Positions 41,853 to 48,698 of a stretch of 48,698 bases of DNA are shown here, one piece after another. The translations under genes were made by a program, and so were the position numbers. The stretch covers positions 1 through 48,698 of the forward strand of contig CAMJGE010000015.1 in the NCBI GenBank assembly GCA_946405145.1, written 5' to 3'. Position 1 is the stretch's first letter, and every line of letters begins with the position of its first letter. The notes below the pieces were generated by a model. It ran no database searches. It worked only from the letters and a program-made list of their open reading frames with translations, and was not told the DNA's origin. Source of the stretch: an uncultured Prevotella sp. (GTDB taxonomy: Bacteria > Bacteroidota > Bacteroidia > Bacteroidales > Bacteroidaceae).

Positions 41853-43994
41853 ATGATTAAAAGAACACTTATGGCTATTGGAATGACAACTGCCGTGATG
41901 GCAGCATTCGGCGCAGACCAACAGGCACAGCGTGAGAATCCCCTGTTGACAGAGAGTAAGCTGGCATACGGCGCACTAGACTTTAGCAAAATTCAGACAA
42001 CCGACTATCTGCCAGCCTTTGAGGCGGCTATCAAAGAACAGCGTAACAACATCAAGAAGATTGCGAGCCGTACTGACTCTGCAACCTTCAAGAACACCAT
42101 CCTGCCCCTTGAGGACAGCGGTAAGTTGCTCATCCGCGTGAGCAGTGCCTTCTTTGCGCTGACAGAGGCTGATAAGACACCAGAGTTGGGTGAGATCGAG
42201 AAGCAGGTGATGCCCATGCTCACTGACCTGGACAATGAGATATCTTTCAACAAGGCATTGTTTAAGCGCATCAAACAGGTGTATGACAACCAGCACGCAT
42301 CGCTGACGGGCGAAGACAAGAAACTGTTGGAGGAGACCTATAAGAGATTTGTACGCAGGGGCGCACTGCTGCCTGACGACAAGATGGCCCGTATGAAAGA
42401 AATTAATCTGCGCATCTCTGACCTGCAGCAGCAATGGGGGGAGCTGGTACCTGCTGCCACCAACGACGCTGTGGTATGGGTTGATAAGAAAGAAGACCTG
42501 GCTGGACTCAGCGAGGCTGACATCGCCCAATGCGCCATAGATGCAGAAAATCGTGGCGGTAAGGCACCTTACGCCATCGTGATTGTGAACACCACCCAAC
42601 AGGCTCCACTGACAAACCTCGACAATCGTGAGTTGCGCAAGAAGGTGTATGAGGCTTCGATCCATCGCGCCGATGGTACGAACCCCAACTACAACACCTA
42701 CCCCATCGTATGCGAGATTGCCAAGCTGCGTGCCGAGCAGGCAGCTATCATGGGCTATCCCAACTACGCATCGTACTCGCTGGAGCGGGCAATGGCTAAG
42801 AATCCAGACAATGTGTATGCCTTCCTGAAGAACCTGATTGGACAGTATTCGCCTAAGGCAGATGAGGAGACAATGGCTATCGAGGTGTTTGCCCACAATG
42901 CAAAACTCACCTCTAACCCCTTACCTATCAGCGAGAGTTTAGAGCCTTACGACCGTTTCTACTATTCAGCAAAGATGAAGAAGGCGATGCTGAATATCTC
43001 AGACGACGAGGTGAAGCCCTACTTCAATGTGGATAGCGTTCTCGTGAATGGTGTGTTCTATGCCGCTAACCGTGTGTATGGTCTCACATTCAAGGAGCGT
43101 AAGGATATTCCCACCTATCATCCTGACATGCGTGTATTCGAGGTGTTCGATAAGGACGGACAATCGATGGCACTCTTCTATGGCGACTACTACCGCAGGC
43201 CATCGAAGCGCGGTGGTGCCTGGATGGATGCCTTTACCAAGCAGAGTCACCACTGGAACCAGAAACCCATCATCTTCAACGTATGCAACAACGCGAAAGC
43301 ACCTGAGGGCAAGCCTTCACTGCTGACTTGGGATGAGGTGACAACCATGTTCCATGAGTTTGGACATGCCCTGCACGGCATGCTTTCAAATTGTGAATAC
43401 CACAGTCTTTCAGGCACCAGCGTGGCACGCGACTTTGTGGAGATGCCTTCACAGTTCAACGAGTCGTTTGCCTCTATCCCTGAGGTGTTCGACCACTATG
43501 CCCGTCACTTCGAGACTGGAAAGCCGATGCCTGCAGAACTGAAGGAGCGTATGCTGAAAAGCATCAACTTCCAGACCGCCTATGCCCTCGGCGAGAACCT
43601 GGCTGCAACCTGTCTCGATCTGGCTTGGCACATGCTGCCACAGACAGCTATCCCAACAGCCGACAAGGCTGAAGAGTTCGAGAATGAGGCACTCAAGCAG
43701 GTGGGACTGCTGAACAACCAGATTCCCCCACGTTACAGAACCAACTACTTCAATCACGTCTGGGGCGGTGGCTATGCAGCAGGCTACTACAGCTATCTGT
43801 GGACAGAGGTGCTGGCTGTGAATATCGCTGACGTATTCGCCAAACGTGGTGCCCTGAAACCAGAAACGGGTCAGGACATGCGTGACAAGATTCTGAGTCG
43901 TGGTAACACAGGCGACCTGATGCAGATGTTTACCGACTTCACTGGTATGAAGCAGCCTGATGCCTCCAGTCTGTTGAAGGCACGCGGACTTTAA
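41853..43994 (+). CDS. dcp: M3 family peptidyl-dipeptidase (Dcp-like)
   Basis: 713 residues with a signal peptide (MIKRTLMAIGMTTAVMAAFGA). The M3 zinc motif HEFGH is at 501-505 (TMFHEFGHALHGML) with a downstream Glu. Family C-terminal sequence YYSYLWTEVLAVNIADVF is intact. It cleaves dipeptides from the C-terminus of short peptides, here probably in the periplasm. The 20-bp gap to the GH43 gene suggests co-transcription without an obvious shared function. Confidence 0.93.
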   Translation: MIKRTLMAIGMTTAVMAAFGADQQAQRENPLLTESKLAYGALDFSKIQTTDYLPAFEAAIKEQRNNIKKIASRTDSATFKNTILPLEDSGKLLIRVSSAFFALTEADKTPELGEIEKQVMPMLTDLDNEISFNKALFKRIKQVYDNQHASLTGEDKKLLEETYKRFVRRGALLPDDKMARMKEINLRISDLQQQWGELVPAATNDAVVWVDKKEDLAGLSEADIAQCAIDAENRGGKAPYAIVIVNTTQQAPLTNLDNRELRKKVYEASIHRADGTNPNYNTYPIVCEIAKLRAEQAAIMGYPNYASYSLERAMAKNPDNVYAFLKNLIGQYSPKADEETMAIEVFAHNAKLTSNPLPISESLEPYDRFYYSAKMKKAMLNISDDEVKPYFNVDSVLVNGVFYAANRVYGLTFKERKDIPTYHPDMRVFEVFDKDGQSMALFYGDYYRRPSKRGGAWMDAFTKQSHHWNQKPIIFNVCNNAKAPEGKPSLLTWDEVTTMFHEFGHALHGMLSNCEYHSLSGTSVARDFVEMPSQFNESFASIPEVFDHYARHFETGKPMPAELKERMLKSINFQTAYALGENLAATCLDLAWHMLPQTAIPTADKAEEFENEALKQVGLLNNQIPPRYRTNYFNHVWGGGYAAGYYSYLWTEVLAVNIADVFAKRGALKPETGQDMRDKILSRGNTGDLMQMFTDFTGMKQPDASSLLKARGL

Positions 43995-44024
43995 GAAATA
44001 AGAGAGAGTATAAACAATAAGAAA

Positions 44025-45308
44025 ATGGAAAAGAGACTAAGGCAGGGCTCGCTCTGCGTACAAGCTGGCTATAAAGCCAAAAACGGAGAACCGATAGAGT
44101 TGCCTATCATTCAGAGTACGACATTCAAGTACGACGACTCTGACGAGATGGCACAGTTGTTTGACTTGAAGAAAGAGGGCTATTTCTACACCCGCTTGCA
44201 GAATCCGACCAACGATGCTGTGGCTGCAAAGATAGCCGCCCTCGAAGGTGGTGTAGGAGCTGTGCTCACCTCATCAGGTCAGGCTGCAAACTTCTACGCT
44301 CTATTCAATATCTGCCAGAGCGGTGACCACTTTGTAACATCCAACGAGATATATGGTGGTACCTACAACCTCTTCGGTGTAACCTTGAAGAAACTTGGTA
44401 TCGAGTGTACGTTCGTATCGCCAGAAGCCAGTGAGGAAGAGATCCAGAAGGCCTTCCGTCCGAACACTAAAGCCTTGTTTGGTGAGACTATCACCAATCC
44501 TGGTTGTGCTGTACTCGACATCGAGAAGTTCGCACGCATCGCTCATAAGAATGGCGTACCATTCATCATCGACAACACTTTTGCCACACCTATCAACTGT
44601 CGTCCCTTCGAATGGGGTGCCGACATTGTGACTCACTCTACCACCAAATACATGGACGGCTTTGCCACTCAAGTAGGAGGATGCGTGGTGGACAGCGGCA
44701 ACTTTGATTGGATGGCGCATGCAGAGAAGTTTCCCGGACTCTGCACACCAGATGATTCGTATCACGGACTGACCTACGTGAAGGCCTTCGGCAAGATGGG
44801 CTACACCACGAAACTCGTGGCTCAGCTGATGCGTGACCTCGGCAGCATTCCTGCACCACAGAACTCATTCTTGCTGAACATTGGATTGCAGACACTCCAT
44901 CTGCGTATGGCTCAGCACTGCAAGAATGCCCAGAAGGTGGCAGAGTTCCTGCATGACAACGAGAAGGTGGCCTGGGTGCACTACAGTGGTCTGAAGGATG
45001 ACAAATATTATGAACTCGGACAAAAATATTTGCCTAACGGTTCGTGCGGTGTCATAGCTTTTGGTTTAAAAGGTACGCGTGAGACAGCCATCAAATGGAT
45101 GGACTCACTGGAGATGATCAATATCGTAACCCATGTGGCTGATGCCCGCACCTGTGTGCTGCATCCAGCAAGTCATACCCACCGTCAGCTGAGTGACGAA
45201 CAGCTGCGCGAGGCTGGCGTTGCTCCTGATCTGATCCGACTTTCTGTTGGTATCGAAGATGTAGAGGACATCCTCGACGATATCAAGCAGGCAATGGCAA
45301 AGATTTAA
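44025..45308 (+). CDS. metY: O-acetylhomoserine aminocarboxypropyltransferase (MetY)
   Basis: 427 residues. PLP-binding Lys208 in THSTTKYMDG, with SSGQAANFYALF and RLSVGIEDVEDILDDI typical of the Cys/Met metabolism PLP enzymes. Length and the long C-terminal part fit MetY (O-acetylhomoserine + sulfide or methanethiol to homocysteine or methionine) and not the shorter MetB. It follows the peptidase gene by 30 bp. No SAM riboswitch is present in that gap. Confidence 0.92.
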   Translation: MEKRLRQGSLCVQAGYKAKNGEPIELPIIQSTTFKYDDSDEMAQLFDLKKEGYFYTRLQNPTNDAVAAKIAALEGGVGAVLTSSGQAANFYALFNICQSGDHFVTSNEIYGGTYNLFGVTLKKLGIECTFVSPEASEEEIQKAFRPNTKALFGETITNPGCAVLDIEKFARIAHKNGVPFIIDNTFATPINCRPFEWGADIVTHSTTKYMDGFATQVGGCVVDSGNFDWMAHAEKFPGLCTPDDSYHGLTYVKAFGKMGYTTKLVAQLMRDLGSIPAPQNSFLLNIGLQTLHLRMAQHCKNAQKVAEFLHDNEKVAWVHYSGLKDDKYYELGQKYLPNGSCGVIAFGLKGTRETAIKWMDSLEMINIVTHVADARTCVLHPASHTHRQLSDEQLREAGVAPDLIRLSVGIEDVEDILDDIKQAMAKI

Positions 45309-45329
45309 CAAAAGGTAACTCTAAAACAA

Positions 45330-45370
45330 AAATATTCGGTATTTTCCTTGGAAGGTACCGATATTTTTTT
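45330..45370 (+). terminator. Terminator of metY, overlapping the gdhA promoter
   Basis: AATAT-T-CGGTA (45331-45341) pairs with TACCGATATT (45356-45365) around an inner TTC/GAA stem, followed by a T-rich run. The -33 TTG of gdhA (45348-45350) is in its loop. Confidence 0.75.
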
Positions 45371-45378
45371 TATATTTG
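45348..45378 (+). promoter_or_regulatory. Promoter of gdhA
   Basis: TTG (45348-45350), 20 bp, TATATTTG (45371-45378); start near 45384 and a leader of about 40 nt. Confidence 0.7.
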
Positions 45379-45424
45379 CCCCATCATTCATAACATAATG
45401 ACAACATTCTAAAACCTATAAACT

Positions 45425-46759
45425 ATGGAAGTAGAGAAAATCATGCAGGCCTTGGAGCAGAAGCATCCAGGCGAATTGGAGTACCTCCAGGCAGTGAGAG
45501 AGGTGCTTGAATCAATCAAAGATGTGTATAATCAGCATCCAGAATTTGAGAAAGCCAAGATCGTTGAACGTATCGTTGAGCCTGAGCGCGTCGTAACTTT
45601 CCGTGTGCCCTGGGTTGATGACAAAGGTGAAGTACAGGTAAACATCGGCTACCGTGTGCAGTTCAACAGCGCCATCGGTCCCTATAAAGGTGGCTTGCGC
45701 TTCCACTCATCGGTAAACCTCTCAATCCTGAAATTCCTTGGTTTTGAACAGACATTCAAGAATGCGCTCACTACCCTACCCATGGGTGGAGGTAAAGGTG
45801 GTTCAGACTTCAGCATTCGCGGCAAGAGCGACAATGAAGTGATGAAGTTCTGTCAGGCATTCATGACAGAGCTGTATCGTCATATCGGCCCTGACGAGGA
45901 TGTGCCTGCTGGCGACATCGGTGTGGGAGCACGTGAGATCGGCTACCTGTTCGGACAGTATAAGAAACTTACCCATCAGTTCCAAGGTGTACTCACAGGC
46001 AAGGGTATGGAATGGGGCGGTTCTATCCTGCGCCCTGAAGCTACAGGCTATGGTGCCCTCTACTTTGTGCATCAGATGATGGAAGAGCACGGACTTGACA
46101 TCAAGGGCAAGACAGTAGCTCTCTCTGGTTTCGGTAATGTGGCTTGGGGTGCTGCCAAGAAGGCAACAGAACTTGGCGCCAAGGTCATTACGATCAGCGG
46201 ACCTGACGGATATATCTACGATCCTGCCGGACTCGATGCAGAGAAGATAGAGTATATGCTTGAACTACGTGCCTCCGGCAATGACGTATGCCAGCCTTAT
46301 GAGGAAGAGTTCGACGGTGCCACCTTCTTTGCAGGCAAGAAGCCCTGGGAGCAGAAGGCCGATATCTATCTGCCTTGCGCTACCCAGAACGAGCTGAACG
46401 GCGCTGACGCCGATGCCATCCTGGCTAACAAACCATTGTGCGTGGCAGAAGTATCCAACATGGGTTGTACAGCTGAAGCAGTGAATAAGTTCATTGCCGC
46501 CAAGCAGCTCTTTGCCCCAGGTAAGGCTGTGAATGCCGGTGGCGTGGCTACCTCTGGTCTGGAGATGACACAGAACTCTATGCGCCTTGCATGGAGCAGC
46601 AAGGAGGTGGATGAGCGCCTGCATCAGATCATGTCGAACATTCACGGCCAATGCGTCAAATACGGTAAGGAAGATGACTACGTGAACTACGTGAAGGGTG
46701 CTAACGTGGCTGGCTTCATGAAGGTGGCTAACGCCATGATGGCGCAAGGTGTGGTATAA
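45425..46759 (+). CDS. gdhA: NADP-type glutamate dehydrogenase
   Basis: 444 residues. Catalytic region [10 protein letters not shown] and [11 protein letters not shown] (K124), Rossmann motif [13 protein letters not shown]. Length and N-terminus match the hexameric NADP-dependent enzyme that makes glutamate from 2-oxoglutarate and ammonia. The start region has a strong promoter and a 40-nt leader. With the glutamine synthetase gene 5 kb away it covers both steps of ammonia assimilation. Confidence 0.96.
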   Translation: MEVEKIMQALEQKHPGELEYLQAVREVLESIKDVYNQHPEFEKAKIVERIVEPERVVTFRVPWVDDKGEVQVNIGYRVQFNSAIGPYKGGLRFHSSVNLSILKFLGFEQTFKNALTTLPMGGGKGGSDFSIRGKSDNEVMKFCQAFMTELYRHIGPDEDVPAGDIGVGAREIGYLFGQYKKLTHQFQGVLTGKGMEWGGSILRPEATGYGALYFVHQMMEEHGLDIKGKTVALSGFGNVAWGAAKKATELGAKVITISGPDGYIYDPAGLDAEKIEYMLELRASGNDVCQPYEEEFDGATFFAGKKPWEQKADIYLPCATQNELNGADADAILANKPLCVAEVSNMGCTAEAVNKFIAAKQLFAPGKAVNAGGVATSGLEMTQNSMRLAWSSKEVDERLHQIMSNIHGQCVKYGKEDDYVNYVKGANVAGFMKVANAMMAQGVV

Positions 46760-47348
46760 TAGAATTAAAAAGAGACAAGTGGTAAGAGGTAAGAGATTAC
46801 ATAAGAGGCAGGAAAGCCATCGCAGATGGAGACAAAGGGCTATAGCGCTAATATTTGCTTTGTTCTCGCCTTGGGTGTATTCTCTCACCTCTCTCCTCTC
46901 ACCTCTCTCCTCTCAAATAAATGCTCAGACGGAGGAGGGTAAGGCTTCATTCTACTCCAAGAAGTTCACAGGACGAAAGACAGCCAGTGGCGAACGGTTG
47001 CATCATGATTCACTGACCTGTGCCCATCTCACCTACCCCTTTGGTACACAACTCAAAGTTACCAATCCAGCTAATGGGCGCAGTGTCATCGTCAGGGTTA
47101 CAGACAGAGGACCTTACGTCAGGGGACGTATTATAGACCTCTCTGTCAGGGCCGCCCAGGAATTAGGTATTATCGCACAAGGTATTGCACCTGTCGTGGT
47201 AGAACTGTGGGACACGACTATTATCCCCTTTAAGCCTGCAGATGTATCGCATTTACCCGAGTTTGACATCGGAACCAACGATGGTCCTGATAACAAACCT
47301 ATTTGGAAAATCCTAAGTGAACATAACAAGAAACGAAGTAAGCGATAG
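46749..47348 (+). CDS. rlpA: RlpA-like septal ring protein (start uncertain)
   Basis: 199 residues as drawn from the GTG at 46749, which overlaps the gdhA end by 11 bp. There is no ATG in this frame before the mature domain. The mature part is a double-psi beta-barrel RlpA domain ([52 protein letters not shown]). In P. aeruginosa RlpA is a lytic transglycosylase for glycan strands without stem peptides. The signal region is rich in basic residues and then hydrophobic ([14 protein letters not shown]), and contains two exact 14-bp tandem units at 46884-46911. An ATG at 46826 would be in frame only with one more unit. No SPOR domain. Confidence 0.8.
   Translation: MWYNRIKKRQVVRGKRLHKRQESHRRWRQRAIALIFALFSPWVYSLTSLLSPLSSQINAQTEEGKASFYSKKFTGRKTASGERLHHDSLTCAHLTYPFGTQLKVTNPANGRSVIVRVTDRGPYVRGRIIDLSVRAAQELGIIAQGIAPVVVELWDTTIIPFKPADVSHLPEFDIGTNDGPDNKPIWKILSEHNKKRSKR
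46884..46911 (+). repeat. Two tandem 14-bp units in the RlpA signal region
   Basis: CTCACCTCTCTCCT is present twice (46884-46897 and 46898-46911). Because 14 is not a multiple of 3, loss or gain of one unit changes the reading frame. Confidence 0.85.
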
Positions 47349-47365
47349 ATGACTCTATCGCTTAC
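47338..47365. terminator. Palindromic terminator inside the 3' ends of two convergent genes
   Basis: A perfect 12-bp stem (47338-47349 with 47354-47365, loop TGAC) spans the stop codons of rlpA (47346-47348) and of the lipoprotein gene (47355-47357). T-rich sequence lies on the right side; it can work in both directions. Confidence 0.75.
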
Positions 47366-48140
47366 TTGTCTTAATGACGAACTCCTGCGCTTGCGAAGTG
47401 ATTTCCTTATTCCCTTGGAAAACACCAATCTTGATAACTGCCTCGCCATCCTTTAGACGATTGTCAGCTTTGATGACTGCTGTATATCGGATGCCCTTAC
47501 CTGGACGGATACACTCCACCAGCACGTTCTCTGAGATACGGATATGCTTATTACCTGTTACCTCGATCACGGAAGGCAGTACCTGATAGGCCGGTTCCGA
47601 GGAACAATTGTAGATCTCGAAGACCATCCTCGCCTCCTCGCCACGGGTCAGTTCACCGTCACGACTGGCATCCAGAATTCTTGGATTGCGGATTTCCAGA
47701 TCTGCCAGTGTAACGCCCTTAGTGGCAGAAGTCGTACTGAAATCCTCACCGAAGCCATAGAGACGGTCGTCGCCACTACCTGACGGATCGAAACCACTGT
47801 CAGCCTGATCATCATAGTTGACCTGTGACTGCTGCACCTGACCACCGTAGTTACGCTGGCGTTCCGCCATCCGCTGCTGACGGTCAGCCTGATATTGCTC
47901 GTACTCGCGCTGTTGGGCTTGGTCGGCTGCGGCACCTACTGCGGCACCTACTGCGGCACCACCAGCCATACCGATCAACGTTCCGACATTACTGCCGTGA
48001 CGTCCTCCAGAGATGCCACCGATGGCAGAACCAATGATGGAGCCGAACATCCCACCTGAATAGGCACCAGCACCTGTATAGGTTCCACAGCTGGAAAGCA
48101 ACAGGAGTGCACTTACCGATACTAAACAAAACTTCTTCAT
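47355..48140 (-). CDS. Glycine-zipper lipoprotein of unknown function
   Basis: 261 residues from the ATG at 48140 (an upstream in-frame TTG is rejected). Lipobox LSSC, then a glycine zipper of GxxxG repeats (about 25-75, FGSIIGSAIGGISGG and GAAVGAAVGAA) and a Gln/Arg-rich stretch of about 35 residues (QQREYEQYQADRQQRMAERQ). The C-terminal half is an Ig-like or beta-sandwich domain (ARMVFEIYNCSSEPAYQVLPSV). The zipper suggests an outer-membrane or oligomeric role, and the C-terminal domain may bind a partner. Own promoter at 48169-48200. Confidence 0.85.
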   Translation of the reverse strand: MKKFCLVSVSALLLLSSCGTYTGAGAYSGGMFGSIIGSAIGGISGGRHGSNVGTLIGMAGGAAVGAAVGAAADQAQQREYEQYQADRQQRMAERQRNYGGQVQQSQVNYDDQADSGFDPSGSGDDRLYGFGEDFSTTSATKGVTLADLEIRNPRILDASRDGELTRGEEARMVFEIYNCSSEPAYQVLPSVIEVTGNKHIRISENVLVECIRPGKGIRYTAVIKADNRLKDGEAVIKIGVFQGNKEITSQAQEFVIKTSKR

Positions 48141-48168
48141 AACCGTCAATATTTAATTGTTCACGATG

Positions 48169-48200
48169 CAAAGATAGACATATCTCCTCAAACGACCAAA
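48169..48200 (-). promoter_or_regulatory. Promoter of the glycine-zipper lipoprotein gene
   Basis: TTTG (48197-48200), 20 bp, TATCTTTG (48169-48176); start about 6 bp downstream, leader about 23 nt. Confidence 0.75.
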
Positions 48201-48235
48201 GGGATTCCCCCAAAAATAGATAGGGGAAACCCTAA

Positions 48236-48270
48236 AAGCAAAAAGTCTGCATCCTAATAGATGCAGACTT
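48236..48270 (-). terminator. Terminator of the ribosomal protein operon
   Basis: Perfect 11-bp stem (48243-48253 with 48260-48270, 6-nt loop), then TTTTGCTTTTAG on the minus strand, 25 bp after the rplQ stop. Confidence 0.88.
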
Positions 48271-48294
48271 CTCTTATAGAGCATTTTCAATTGC

Positions 48295-48698
48295 TTATTC
48301 AGCCTTTGCCTCTTCAGCAGGAGTCTCCTCAACGGGAGCCTCTGCCTTTGCCTCCTCAGCAGCAGGAGCAGCTGCCTCTGCCTTAGGAGCAGACTTACGA
48401 GAACGACGGGTTGACTTCTTCTTGGTATCCTTTGCCATTTCTGGATCAAAGTCAACAAGCTCGATGAAGCAAACCTGTGCAGCATCACCCTGACGTGTTC
48501 CGAGCTTGATGATACGAGTGTATCCACCGGGACGATCGCCAACCTTCTCACTTACCGTAGAGAAGAGCTCCTTGATAGCTTCCTTGTTCTGCAGGTAGCT
48601 AAATACTACACGACGAGAGTTGGTAGAATCCTCCTTTGACTTGGTGATCAGGGGCTCTACATACTTCTTCAGGGCCTTAGCCTTAGCGACGGTCGTAG
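48295..48698 (-). CDS. rplQ: 50S ribosomal protein L17, partial (start outside the window)
   Basis: 133 residues are visible, open to the window edge. The frame reads [18 protein letters not shown], then [15 protein letters not shown] and [20 protein letters not shown], the core of L17. A Bacteroidota-type tail rich in Lys, Ala and Glu follows (about 45 residues, ending PAEEAKAE). It is the usual last gene of the alpha operon (rpsM-rpsK-rpsD-rpoA-rplQ) and is followed by a strong terminator, as here. Confidence 0.95.
   Translation of the reverse strand, partial: TTVAKAKALKKYVEPLITKSKEDSTNSRRVVFSYLQNKEAIKELFSTVSEKVGDRPGGYTRIIKLGTRQGDAAQVCFIELVDFDPEMAKDTKKKSTRRSRKSAPKAEAAAPAAEEAKAEAPVEETPAEEAKAE

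Noticed and set aside
1..43994. GH97, GH9 and GH43 genes considered as a polysaccharide utilisation locus
   Set aside because: They are 27-40 kb apart, there is no SusC/SusD pair, and the Oar-like receptor lacks a SusD partner.
46265..46888. 207-codon minus-strand open frame over gdhA and rlpA
   Set aside because: Antisense to a conserved enzyme and without a promoter or recognisable motif.
48153..48551. 132-codon minus-strand frame over the ribosomal gene
   Set aside because: It is the wrong frame of rplQ; it crosses the terminator, while the L17 frame from the window edge to 48295 is unmistakable.

Overview
The window reads as chromosomal DNA from a Bacteroidales bacterium, most likely Prevotella or a close relative. 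Three things support this. The promoters have the Bacteroidota form (TTTG, about 19-20 bp, then TAnnTTTG). The gene families are typical of the group: GH97, an Oar-like TonB receptor, a DUF4831 protein, an eukaryote-like one-chain glycyl-tRNA synthetase, and LytS/LytTR pairs. Many lipoproteins carry acidic residues right after the lipobox Cys. No prophage, plasmid, transposase or CRISPR array is visible.

Layout. 1-5100: the 3' end of a GH97 alpha-glucosidase-like gene, a converging ABC-type ATPase + DUF4435 (TOPRIM-like) pair, an FKBP isomerase lipoprotein, glyQS and a tRNA-Val. 5100-15900: a 1100-residue Oar-like TonB receptor, an M23 peptidase, pgeF, obgE, adk and hpt on the minus strand. 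A divergent nnr-DUF4831 pair follows, then class II aldolase. 16000-27130: a tripartite efflux operon (TolC, MacA-like adaptor, ATPase, MacB-like permease) that ends in its own LytS/LytTR pair. A divergent outer-membrane receptor gene lies beside it, followed by a second LytS/LytTR pair. The two units share a 300-bp control region with two matched promoters and a phased 9-bp direct repeat.

27130-34550: a GH9-like hydrolase with an aquaporin upstream, a YqiA-type hydrolase fused to a degenerate HAD domain, and a large receiver + PPDK-N fusion protein. 34550-35580: about 1 kb without a convincing gene. It holds a candidate small RNA with promoter and terminator, a perfect 38-bp palindrome, degenerate 22-bp repeat arrays and dispersed ATGACAAATGACAG repeats. 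35580-38500: a tight CsgG / small lipoprotein / DUF4810 / GNA1162 operon, AT-richer than its neighbours by eye. Its promoter lies about 290 nt upstream and the leader contains an extensively paired element. 38500-48698: glutamine synthetase, a GH43 lipoprotein, an M3 peptidase, metY, gdhA, an RlpA-like protein, a glycine-zipper lipoprotein and the 3' part of rplQ.

Most genes are housekeeping or envelope functions in tight operons. The candidates I rate highest are the folded leader of the CsgG operon, the LytTR-type operator in the efflux/receptor control region, the ATPase-TOPRIM pair (a PARIS-like architecture), the receiver-PPDK fusion protein, and the 22-bp repeat arrays. All functional statements are homology recalled by eye; no search was run.
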